Assembly (NCBI GenBank): GCA_012184525.1
Contig: WOFQ01000068.1
Span: forward strand, 1-64,000
Reading direction: 5' to 3'
DNA length: 64,000 nt
Source: Xenoacremonium recifei
Lineage: Eukaryota; Ascomycota; Sordariomycetes; Hypocreales; Nectriaceae
The notes under the pieces are model-generated. The model saw nothing but the letters and a program-made list of their open reading frames with translations. It did not search any database and had not been told where the DNA came from. Position 1 is the first letter of the stretch; each line of letters begins with the position of its first letter. A program made the translations under genes and the position numbers. Below, in pieces: positions 1 to 9,156 of this stretch.

Positions 1-11
1 TGTTATGATGG

Positions 12-28
12 AGGCATGCGGCATGCCT
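12..28. repeat. 17-bp inverted repeat AGGCATGC-G-GCATGCCT
   Basis: Two perfect 8-bp arms are separated by one base. It lies at the left edge of a run of palindromes. The function is unknown. Confidence 0.7.
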
Positions 29-54
29 TTCCTTGCTTACATACACATCTTATT

Positions 55-72
55 TGCACCGCCGGCGGTGCA
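55..72. repeat. 18-bp perfect palindrome TGCACCGCCGGCGGTGCA
   Basis: This is a perfect dyad with a GCCGGC centre and GCACC/GGTGC arms. The same half-sites recur at 122-134 and 154-169 with different spacing. Confidence 0.8.
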
Positions 73-121
73 CGTAGTGGTCCCCTACAAGGATGTTGGG
101 CTGACATAAGTCCCTTACAGA

Positions 122-134
122 CGCACCGGGTGCG
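122..134. repeat. palindrome CGCACC-G-GGTGCG
   Basis: A perfect 6-bp dyad surrounds a single central base and uses the same GCACC/GGTGC half-sites as the palindrome at 55-72. Confidence 0.75.
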
Positions 135-153
135 CAACACATGACACTTACGG

Positions 154-172
154 GCGCACCCAGGTGCGCACC
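154..172. repeat. nested palindromes GCGCACC-CA-GGTGCGC and GGTGCGCACC
   Basis: Seven-bp arms (154-160 and 163-169) surround a 2-base centre. The right arm is itself the start of a perfect 10-bp palindrome (163-172). This is the third cluster of the same half-site within about 120 bases. Confidence 0.75.
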
Positions 173-455
173 TATTGGCGCCCGAGCTTTACCTCCGAGC
201 CACGATGTTGATCGCTCTCATGTTTTCAGAACAGTCAAATTGAAGCTTAACTCTGGAGAAACATATTGCTATTAGGAATACATAAGTGTTGAGGATGGTT
301 TAATCAAAGAGGCGAGTTCATCTATGTGTGCTTAGTCTATTTTAGTCGTGTCACAGCCTCCCTGAGCCGTGATACTAAATACAAATTCCTGCACCGAGGT
401 ACAAAGAACGATACTTTACATGTGAATATGATGATCCTAAAACCACAAGTATGGT

Positions 456-1721
456 CTACTTTCCGGTCATTTCCTTGTAAGCCGGAAGCTCCCAGTCTCT
501 CACTTTCTCCTTGAGAGCCCATTCACCGAATACGTTCACCTTCAGATAGGAGAAAATCCCCATCAAGATGTTAATAGTTGCAATCGTAAAGGATGATGAT
601 GGAAGATTTACGGCGTTCTCAGATACGCCTTGCTGTACTTGATCCATGAAAGGTCGGAACTTATCCTCGTAAGCCTCCAGTGCGGCTCTGAGGTTATCTC
701 GAGAATTCTTCCTTTCAGATGATCCTAGTTCGCAGTGTTTTCCGATTTCACCAGCTAATATGTAAGCGCCGACTATACTTGAGGTAGTTCCCATTCCAGT
801 GTAAGCTGTAGGGCAGTATGCTGCATCTCCAACGAGCGCGACTTGGCCCTTGGACCACGAGTCCAGCTTGACAAGGCCCAGGCGCTCGCAGTAGAAGTCC
901 TCGTTGTCTTTCAAGTCTTTGAGAATTTCTTCAGTCTGCCATCCAGCGCCTTGGAAAATTTCAGTGAGCGCTTTCTTCTCTGCCTCAACATCGCCTGGCT
1001 TAGCATCTTGCAGTCGTTTGGAATCGGTCTTGACGGCAAGATAGACCTGCATCGAATCAGGAGAGTGCCGTCGAGTCATAATGAACCTCTTTCCCGGGGC
1101 GAAGTAGATAGTCGCCAGATACTGCTCGCTCTCTCGAATCTGCCTTGGGATCGTGAAGTATGCAAGATAAACCCCTTTGAGTGGGTGGATTGCGTCCGGG
1201 GTATTCGGCCCAAGTATAGCCCTGCGAGTTCGAGACCCGTTTCCGTCAGCGCCGACAACAAGGTCGAACTGACCTCTCTTTCCATCGCTGAATTTGACAT
1301 CCACGGCTTCGCCTGTATCAGTGAAGTTCTCGATCACTGAACCAAAAACGAAATTCGCCCGGGTCTTCGTCGCATCGTAGAGCAGCTTGCACAAGTCTCC
1401 TCTCATTATTTCGAAGTCGGTCGTAAAATTCTGTAGCCCTTTGCCTGACTTGTTCGCAGGAAACAGTGCTCGCTGTCTCCCGGTGCTGTCGACGATCTGC
1501 AGGCCTTTTTCAGGGGCAGATTTGGCTCTGAAGGCTTGTTCGAGTCCCATACGTCTCATAACCTCGATTCCATGGCCGCGCAGGTCAAGCTGAAGGCCCG
1601 TTACTCGAAGGTTGGGCCAGCGCTCGATGACAGTGACATCGTGGCCAAGCTTTGACAGCCAGAATGCGAGCGCGTTACCAGCAATACCTGCACCACTAAT
1701 CAGAACTCTCAATGGAGGCAT
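456..1721 (-). CDS. FAD-dependent monooxygenase (TetX / aromatic hydroxylase family)
   Basis: A single-exon gene of 421 residues. The first ATG is at 1721; the frame is open further upstream but only with TTG. The N-terminal Rossmann fold has GxGxxG at residues 10-15 (GAGIAG) followed by an acidic ER at the end of the second strand. A central GADG-N-S-R motif (about residue 160) and the late GDAA motif (about residue 300) complete the three flavin fingerprints of class A hydroxylases. Such enzymes use NAD(P)H and O2 to hydroxylate aromatics, polyketides or antibiotics; the substrate cannot be read from sequence. It is divergent from the MFS carrier at 3369 across 1.6 kb, so enzyme and transporter may act together, which is inference. 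No membrane anchor or targeting signal is obvious. Confidence 0.88.
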   Translation of the reverse strand: MPPLRVLISGAGIAGNALAFWLSKLGHDVTVIERWPNLRVTGLQLDLRGHGIEVMRRMGLEQAFRAKSAPEKGLQIVDSTGRQRALFPANKSGKGLQNFTTDFEIMRGDLCKLLYDATKTRANFVFGSVIENFTDTGEAVDVKFSDGKRGQFDLVVGADGNGSRTRRAILGPNTPDAIHPLKGVYLAYFTIPRQIRESEQYLATIYFAPGKRFIMTRRHSPDSMQVYLAVKTDSKRLQDAKPGDVEAEKKALTEIFQGAGWQTEEILKDLKDNEDFYCERLGLVKLDSWSKGQVALVGDAAYCPTAYTGMGTTSSIVGAYILAGEIGKHCELGSSERKNSRDNLRAALEAYEDKFRPFMDQVQQGVSENAVNLPSSSFTIATINILMGIFSYLKVNVFGEWALKEKVRDWELPAYKEMTGK

Positions 1722-3368
1722 GACGGCTTTTCGATTGTCGGATTCCAAATGCGGCTCTCTTTAGACAGCGCCGTGCTTGTCCGTCTTTAGATGGTAAAGG
1801 CCAGAATGTCCGTGGAAGTATGACTGAGGTGGGAATAAAGTAAGACGCCGATTCTACGCCTCGGCGAATGCGACGTCAATTTAAGAAGATCAGACGTCAA
1901 TTATCTCCGTTGATGAGTGTGCTACAACATCTCGGCCGAAAGAGCATGCCGTCAATGGTTAAGATGGCGATGCCTGGGACTTACCAGCCTTTGTGGAATA
2001 AGAGTTGCTTGTTGAAGGAGAGAGCTACCATTAGCACACTCGAATAGATTGTTCGAAAATCATTCTAATTATAGCATTGTGTCTGCAGATTCTTTGCCAT
2101 GATTTTGAAAATGGGACATTTCGGTTGCAAGTCCCGAAAACGACTGGTGGTTTAACTCCGCTTATGGCCGCCTACAGTCTTCTCGGCCGAGTGCCACCCA
2201 CGGCTCCGTGCAATAACGGCTGCAAAGGCCATGGCATAGAACGTAAATTAATCCCGACCATTAGGTAACTAATCAGTCTGAAGGTGTGATACGGTGTCAT
2301 ATTAGCTTTGACGTTGTTAAAGTGCTGTGATCTGAACCTTGACGGCGAGCTTCAGTTCCCGACAGACAACCCCTCAACTAGTCCTGTTATGATGCATTCT
2401 TAGGTCATCCAGGCCAGCATGTCTTAGGGGGGGAGATATAGTCAGCCCTTGCAAATGCGGTTCGTGTTCGATGATGTGATGTACCATCCACGTGGCTACC
2501 AATCGCGGCCTGGAAGAACGGCAGATGAGAGATCCGCATAGAGGAACATGTATCTCATTTGACTCCACCAACACAAGTATTCTCTGACTTTTCTGTTCTC
2601 TTCGCGGCCAATGGTGACTGGTCTTTTGCCGATTGGGTAATGAAAGACCAATCCGCGTAGTCCATCCTGTAGAGGCTTGTGAACCAAGGTGCCTGTTGTT
2701 CTCATCCTTAATTCAGCACCAAAATGTCGTGACAATTCGCTAAGACTAAAAGGTCTTAAATAGTGACTCGGAATTATTCCGGTTGCTAGAGGCTTCCTAT
2801 TGTCGCTCTTTGTTGAAGGTCCAGATATTTGAGCTAAATGAGGAGATTCCCGATCATCGGACTGCACAATTCTGAATTTATAAGCAGTCAATGAAAATAA
2901 GACTGACCAAAACGTAGATTACGCCAAAATGGCATCCTTACTATCGGCCGCCAAGCTCAAGATAAATGACTATTTATTGGTGGGCTTCAGGAACTTGCAT
3001 TCACGCAATGGACCCGTAAATGGTAACATCACACACCTGCTACATGGTTGGGCGGATTTCCAATCCGCGCTCTTATTCCCAGTCCGAATATCCGGTGCTA
3101 GGAGATAAAGCATGGATGCGAGTTCAGCTTCTTCGAGTAGAGGTCGCATCTCGTTGCGTGATGGGCATCTATATCCCCACTTGGCGGTGGTGTGCTCGCT
3201 CGCGCAACTGACGACTTCCCCAGATTATCCAAAGGAGTTAAGCAAGGTAGCTTTCGCATGACAACAGACAGGGAATCTATCTTAGAATGGCTGAGTACAA
3301 AGGTACGTTGGATGCCAGGGAGATCTGCGAACCATCCAGCGCAGAGTTGTTCTCATCCTTCGAGCAAA
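1722..3368. other. 1.65-kb divergent intergenic region
   Basis: It separates the flavin monooxygenase from the MFS carrier and should hold both promoters. An open frame of about 130 codons on the minus strand (2496-2891) begins with TTG, has no recognisable domain and looks like chance. An ATG at 3258 is in frame with the downstream MFS gene but would give an atypical N-terminus. Confidence 0.5.
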
Positions 3369-4930
3369 ATGTCCAATGAAAAGCCTCGTCGCTGGTATCA
3401 CTGGTTTTCCCCAGAGGATACCCCGGAAGAACGAAAGTTAATCTTGAAGCTTGATCTCTTGATCGTGCCGTATGCATTCGTTCTCTATTGGGTCAAGTAC
3501 ATTGACCAGAACAATATCAGTAAGCTTACCCTCTCGGTTGAGGGAATCTTGTATTAACCCAGTCAGACAATGCATACGTCTCGGGGATGTCGGATGACCT
3601 CGGGTTTCACGGAAACCAGTTGGTCCAGTTCCAGACCATCTTTGTAGTTGGAAATGTTCTTGGTCTTCTCCCTTTCATCTACTTGTTTCCCCGAGTGCCC
3701 ATGCACTACCTTGTACCAACACTCGATCTGTTATGGGGTATCTTCACACTACTCCAGTACCGGGCGCAGAGCTACTCGGAAATTATGGCATATCGATTTC
3801 TTGTCTCTATCTTTGAAGGTATAAGCTACAGTCTACCAAGCCTCCAAACGGTCACTGATTATCTTGCTACAGCCTCCTACTTTCCAGGTGTTCACTTCGT
3901 TCTCGGATCGTGGTACCGAAGTGACGAAATCGGTCGACGAGGCGGCTCTTTCTATGTCGGTCTCACTCTAGGAACACTTACGGCTAGTTTGCTGCAAGCC
4001 GCCGCGACAAAATATCTGGATGGAGTCAATGGTCTCGCTGGTTGGCGATGGATGTTCATCATCAACTCGGTCATTACCCTGCCTCTGGCCTTAATTGGTT
4101 ACGTGATCTGGCCAGGTACTCCTGCAAAGCCAAACCGCCTTATCATCAAAGAATCGGAACTAGAACTAGCAAGGGCGCGAGTCCAACAATCGGGAGGCAA
4201 GACTCAAAATACCCCGTTCTCCTGGTCTCTCTTAGGTCGCATCTTCCGCAACCCGCAATTCTACATCCTCGTCTTTTGGGACATACTCTTCTTCAACACA
4301 AGCGCTAATAGCGCCGCATTCCTTCTCTGGATCAAGAGTCTCAAGCGCTTTGATATTGCCACCGTCAACAATCTGGGAGCTATTAGCCCCGGCCTTGGCA
4401 TCTTCTTTGTCTTATTCATCAATTTCAGCTCTGACATGTGGCTCGGCCGCCCTGGGGCTATTACTTTGGCGTCCGCCGTCAATTTCACCGGCCTTGTAAT
4501 ATTGGCGATCTGGCATGTCCCCGAGGCGGCAAAATGGTTCGCATTCAGTGTTACCTATTCCTCGGTTGCCGTATCATCAGTTCTCTACGGGTGGGCAAAC
4601 GTCATCCTGCGGAACAACATTGAAGAACGGGCTCTGACGCTTGTACTGATGACTTGCATCGCAACATCCACCAATGCATGGATTCCGTTGCTAGTCTATC
4701 CCACGGTTGAATCGCCGCGATTCCCTAAGGGTTTCGTTTATTCCGCAGTTATGGTGGTTCTGTTGGTCTTGATGACCTGGGTCGTCAAGATCCTCTTTGG
4801 GAACAACGGGTGCGGCTACCTTGATTACTCTGAGACCTTAGCTAACGAGAATATAGCGAGAAAACCAGATTTGCCAAATACGCTCTACCTGATACGGATG
4901 ATGGAACGGCTTCTTCAGTTGGTTCTGTAA
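3369..4930 (+). CDS. MFS transporter, pantothenate/anion:cation symporter type (Liz1/Fen2-like), frameshifted tail
   Basis: Exons 3369-3519, 3567-3818 and 3873-4930 encode 486 residues as read. The introns (47 and 54 bp) restore the conserved blocks QNNINNAYVSGM and FEASYFPGVHF; the second is a multiple of three and stop-free, so it is easily missed. About 12 membrane segments follow, with the RSDEIGRRGG loop and the N-x-EERALTL block typical of ACS-family pantothenate carriers (plasma-membrane proton symporters). An alternative in-frame ATG lies at 3258. The C-terminal tail leaves its natural frame near the four-A run at 4861-4864. One more A would continue an acidic, Ser/Thr-rich hydrophilic tail to a stop at 4989, as is usual for the family. 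The core transport domain is unaffected. It is divergent from the monooxygenase. Confidence 0.82.
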
Positions 4931-5598
4931 CCACACCGACGGTAGTGGAATCGAAGAAAGTCCCAGAGCCAGCAACGGTTCCTGTTTAGAAGAATGTCTG
5001 ACGGACAATAGCGCGCAAGGGATCAGACCGTGGCTTAAAGTCGCACTTGATCCCTAATGCATACAATTTTGATGATCTCCATTGCTTGACTTTGTGATTT
5101 CCCTTTAACTATGTTTTTAAAAGTGAACTCTACTCTGCCACCTATCTCAAAAATCGTTAGTCCTCGAATCTGGATTGTAATTTGTCGCTCGTTTCGAGGC
5201 AAGCCATCAATAGCCGAAGATGAGCCTGGAAAGTACTTGAATTTGGGGTTTCAAGAGCATGCCGAAGGCTATTTGAAAACAGCGGCGTCGGATCTATCCG
5301 CGGAGCCGTGAGACAAATGAATCCCGGATCATGTCAAGATCTTGAGAGGCCAATAACCTCGGAGGTACCGGATCTCACCTACCTTTTTCAGCACTTGGCC
5401 CGAAGCCTGCATGATCGAGCCATGCTGTCAACCAACAGAACAAGGATTCTGCGGGGAATCATGCGTTCAGTTGAGCATCCTTGAAACCCCTCTTTCGACC
5501 AGTGTTGGGTGCTTTTTTTTTTTTTTTGAACTCATCATCCTTTTGCCCTGTGGGAACAAAGATCAAAAGCCTAACTAGACGTCGATACGTTCATCGGG
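4931..5598. other. intergenic, with T15 tract
   Basis: Positions 4931-4989 are the apparent out-of-frame tail of the MFS gene. A 15-base T run sits at 5513-5527, upstream of the methyltransferase start. Nothing else is recognised. Confidence 0.5.
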
Positions 5599-6985
5599 AT
5601 GGCGCGAAGCTTGCGCGATATAGTGATCGAGCCGGATGTTTCGAGCGATCGTGATTCGTCCCTAGGAGACCTTGGTGTAGGCATCTACTCACGGCGAAAA
5701 TACTTTGCTTAACAGAGATTCGATTTCTCGGTGCTGATAGTAAACAGGACATTGCTTCGTCTACTACGAGCTTGAATAGTTCGATACTGGATTACAGAAA
5801 GGAGAACGGGAGGACCTATCACAAGTTTCGCGACGGAAGTAAGTGAGGCAGTCTACGCTAAAGACTTCCATACTCTTAGTTTGTCCACTAACCTTGATTA
5901 AAGAATATCATTTTCCAAATGACGAGGCTGAAAACGAAAGATTGGGTATAGACTCTTCTGACCTTGGAGTCAAGTCGCTAAATGATAATGCTACTCAGAT
6001 CTACAGCACCACATTTTCTATCTAACTCTGGATGGAAAATTGGGGTTTGCTCCCCCGAATAGTCCTGGTGCACAGGTTAGCCGTGTACTAGATCTCGGCA
6101 CTGGGACGGGAATCTGGGCGATGGACTTTGGTGACGAGCACCCGGAAGCCGAAGTGGGTAGACAGCTGCCCTCCCCCTCCCCCTCCCCTCCCCCCCTATC
6201 TTGGCATGCTGGGCTAATACTCAGCACTGCAGGTCATTGGAGTGGATCTATCTCCAAGCCAGCCTCGCTTGTGAGTGCAACTTCCCGTCATGGTGTTCAG
6301 TTACGGATCTTAGCTAATTTGTACATCGACACAGTGTGCCTCCCAACGTCAAGTTCGAAATCGACGATTTTGAAGACGAGTGGACATATGGACAGCCTTT
6401 TGATTATATCCACAGCCGAATGAACAACTCCAGTATCACTAACTGGAAAGAGTACATCCGAAAGTCTTATGAGTAAGTGTGTCTAATCGCTCGGCGATGT
6501 GGGGATACCCCTTCATTTATATTATCAATAGGAACCTCAAGCCTGGCGGGTATCTTGAACTTCAAGAATTCACCCTTCCTCTGTCCGATGACGGCACTCT
6601 CTCTGCAGGACATTCTCTTCAACAAGCTATGACTTATCTAGGTGAAGCTGCAGCCAAGTTCGGACGCCCGTTCATTGATCTTGGCACTCTGAAACCTATG
6701 CTTGAGCAGGCAGGCTTTGAGGATATTCAAGAGCACCACAACAAGTGGCCTTCGAATACCTGGCCCCGCGATTCCCACTACCAGAAGCTGGGGGCCTGGA
6801 ACTACGAGAACATTGTCATGGGCTTACAGGGTTTCTTGATGGCGGCGCTGACAAGAGGCCTCGGGTGGAGTGCAGAGGAGGTTAATGTTCTTGCAGCAAA
6901 AGCGAAGAAAGACCTGGGTGATAAATCGATCCATGCTTATTGGCCTATGATTGTAGTCACGGGCAGGAAGCCGGAGGAAAAATAG
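5599..6985 (+). CDS. SAM-dependent methyltransferase, LaeA-like family
   Basis: Seven exons: 5599-5674, 5716-5838, 5904-5945, 5999-6153, 6233-6270, 6335-6472 and 6532-6985, giving 341 residues with all junction phases consistent. The short N-terminus leads to the family block around residues 50-65 (ILDYRKENGRTYHKF) and a YHFPNDEAENERLD block. SAM-binding motif I, DLGTGTGIW, is at residues 112-120, followed by the VIGVDLSPSQP acidic loop. Later blocks include FDYIHSRMNNSS and the ENLKPGGYLELQE motif. These class I methyltransferases include LaeA, a regulator of secondary metabolism, and many paralogs of unknown substrate; this is a paralog, not necessarily LaeA. Intron 1 (41 bp, GTGTAG donor) is the least certain. 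Intron 4 holds a C/T-only tract at 6169-6197. Confidence 0.82.
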
Positions 6986-7473
6986 CCCAGCATAGTGGTG
7001 GTGCTTCAGTGGTCATAGTTGTCCCGCGTCTCCTCTCATAACTAAACCAATATACAAGCAAAACTTATGCACATTTCGGAGATTAGATCTGATTCAAGGC
7101 TTGGCTTAAATTTGGATACAAGGTTGTTTACGTATCTGAATCTGTATTCTCCAGAACATAGAAAAAGATGATTCCCCACTAACGCTGGTGGTTAAAAAGT
7201 CTGTCGCAGATCGAAAAGTCAATCAGCGACTAGAGGGGATTACGTGGCGGTAAGCTGACACTCAAGGAACAATTGCCCCGAGAAAAGTTTTTAACGCTAA
7301 TGCCTTTTCAGGCACAAGTCCGCCACAGTTGACTCAAGTCCGGTTGCGACAGCACCGTAGAATCACTACAGACAAAAACGGGCAACTTGAAGTAACAAGA
7401 ATTGTTCAAATGAATAGCTTGCTAATATCTAATTTAAAACGTGTAAAGGGGTATCCGTTGTAAATCTAAATAT
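6986..7473. other. convergent intergenic region
   Basis: This is the shared 3' flank between the methyltransferase (+) and the permease (-). No further gene is seen. Confidence 0.6.
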
Positions 7474-9156
7474 CTATTCAGCAGGAGTCTTGAGTTCCTC
7501 GCCAATAGTGGATGTCTCAGCAGTAGACTCGCCCTCCATTCCATCGACATGGATGTTAGCAATATCCACATGAGGACCCTTGTAGTTCTTGCGACCATCT
7601 ACGATCCAGGTAGCAGTGGCGATGAGGAGAATGACGCCGAAAGCAGCAACACAGTAGTTCATGTTGGAGGAGGTGACAGGAAGTTCGGGGGGGAAGACGA
7701 AGAGGACAGTAGTCAGCACAGACCAGGCAATGCCAACCAAGCTGCAGAACCAACGCATGGGAGTGCTGAGCTTGAACAGGCGGGTCTCGGGCAGACGGTT
7801 GCCACCTCGGAGGATGTTGATGGCAGGGGGGATGGCATAAGTCACACCCAGAGCGACAACGGAAGCAGCAGTGATGGCGTTGAAGGTGCTGCTGGAGCCG
7901 AGGAGAATGAGACCGAAGATGACGACCCAACCAGTGGTCCAGAGAAGAGCGTTCAGAGGCACATCGAGGCTAGTGTTGACAACAGCCCAGACTTTGCTGA
8001 AGGGAAGACCACCGTCGCGAGCGAAAGCGTAGGTCATACGGGCGCTGGTGGTCATAAGAGCAGTGGAGGTGAAGACCATGCAGAGAATAGGGAACATAAG
8101 CAGGCAAACGCTGCCGGCCTTGTTGTCGGTGGCATCGTAGAAGATCTGGAGGAGAGGGCCAGCGCTAGACTCAAGGACAGTGTCGAGGTCCTTGAGGACG
8201 AAGAGCAGGCAGCTGAGGAAGACGAAGCCAGAGAACATGCCGATGCCAATGCAGTAGAGCATGATCTTGGGGCCCTCCTTGCGAGCATTGGGGATCTCCT
8301 CGATCATGTGGGCGGTGGCATCGAAGCCAGTCAGGGCAAAAGCGCCCTGGAGAAGACCGAGAAGCCACGAGAAGCCATCGGGCCAGCCGACCTCGTTGAT
8401 GAACTTGCCGTAGACGAAGTCACCGCTCTGATAGTTTGGCGTGGCGCAAGCGAGGACGGTGATGCTGATGATGATGAAGCCAGCCATGCTCCAGAGGAAA
8501 GCAGCCTTGTTGAAGAGAGGCAGCAGACGGGTAGCGAAGCTGTTCAAGACCAGGGCAATGAGAGTGAAGGCAAGGTAGATGAGGAACTGGTGCCAGGCCT
8601 TCTCCTCATAGTCGGTGTGCATGAAGGAGATGGTGTTGATGATGAAGGTGCTTCCCAGGAGGGGACCGGTAGCCGTCAGGGCAACCCAGCCAGCAGCGTT
8701 GATCCAGCCCGTGACATAGCTGATGCCGCGAGACCAGCGAGGCCAGCTGACGATGGCAGCCCAGTGGTATTGACCACCGGCGGTGGGATAGGCGGAGAGG
8801 AACTCGGCGAGGGAGGCAGCGAGGCACAGGTTGCAGATGCCGGCAACCATCAACCCCCAGATGACAGCACTGGGACCGCCGGAGGGCAGGGCGAGGGTAA
8901 TGGAGGCGGAGAGAGCAGTCCAGGTGTTGAGGATAGCGAAAGCAAGTCCCAGCATGGAGACTCGCGAGAAGTTTCGCTGCAGCTCCTGCTTGTGGCCCAG
9001 CTGCTGGAGCGTGACCGAGTCGTCGAAGTGGACGTTCTTGTTCTCCTGGAGACCCTCCATGGTGGCTGTGGTGTTGGTGTTGTCGAGCAGAGACGGGACA
9101 ATGAGACAGCCAGACCCGGGATCTGCTTGCAGGCGGCCGTCATGGATATTTAACAT
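7474..9156 (-). CDS. choline/GABA-type amino acid permease (APC superfamily, Hnm1/GabA-like)
   Basis: A single-exon gene of 560 residues starting at an ATG at 9156. A hydrophilic N-terminus precedes the block RNFSRVSMLGLAFAILNTW, then about 12 transmembrane helices. The family signature SLAEFLSAYPTAGGQYHW lies in helix 3, and GFDATAHMIEEIPNA, the eukaryotic choline/GABA permease block, is mid-protein. The block SARMTYAFARDGGLPFS is also conserved. The role is probably plasma-membrane uptake of choline, GABA or another quaternary amine or amino acid; the exact substrate is not deducible. Codon use is unusually biased to G/C-ending codons, as in highly expressed fungal genes, and this creates a long but spurious open frame on the opposite strand. 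Confidence 0.88.
   Translation of the reverse strand: MLNIHDGRLQADPGSGCLIVPSLLDNTNTTATMEGLQENKNVHFDDSVTLQQLGHKQELQRNFSRVSMLGLAFAILNTWTALSASITLALPSGGPSAVIWGLMVAGICNLCLAASLAEFLSAYPTAGGQYHWAAIVSWPRWSRGISYVTGWINAAGWVALTATGPLLGSTFIINTISFMHTDYEEKAWHQFLIYLAFTLIALVLNSFATRLLPLFNKAAFLWSMAGFIIISITVLACATPNYQSGDFVYGKFINEVGWPDGFSWLLGLLQGAFALTGFDATAHMIEEIPNARKEGPKIMLYCIGIGMFSGFVFLSCLLFVLKDLDTVLESSAGPLLQIFYDATDNKAGSVCLLMFPILCMVFTSTALMTTSARMTYAFARDGGLPFSKVWAVVNTSLDVPLNALLWTTGWVVIFGLILLGSSSTFNAITAASVVALGVTYAIPPAINILRGGNRLPETRLFKLSTPMRWFCSLVGIAWSVLTTVLFVFPPELPVTSSNMNYCVAAFGVILLIATATWIVDGRKNYKGPHVDIANIHVDGMEGESTAETSTIGEELKTPAE

Larger units (their letters stand above)
1..455. other. intergenic leader with GC-rich palindromes
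   Basis: No credible gene is seen in this stretch. Its first 180 bases are dense in GC-rich palindromes with GCACC/GGTGC half-sites, listed separately. The remainder is ordinary AT-richer sequence and includes the 3' flank of the monooxygenase gene that ends here on the minus strand. Confidence 0.6.

Noticed and set aside
1..10. TGTTATGATG shared with about 2385-2394 and about 39468-39477 as a possible repeat end
   Set aside because: A 10-base match without flanking similarity is expected by chance in 64 kb.
2496..2891. 131-codon minus-strand frame between monooxygenase and MFS genes
   Set aside because: It starts only at TTG, shows no family resemblance, and no splice-linked exon was found.
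5513..5527. T15 tract as a terminator
   Set aside because: Simple homopolymers are common in fungal intergenic DNA, and no Pol III gene precedes it.
7549..9153. 534-codon open frame antisense to the permease
   Set aside because: It mirrors the permease's strong G/C-third-position bias and has low-complexity acidic/Gly composition with no domain. The opposite strand encodes a convincing 12-TM carrier.
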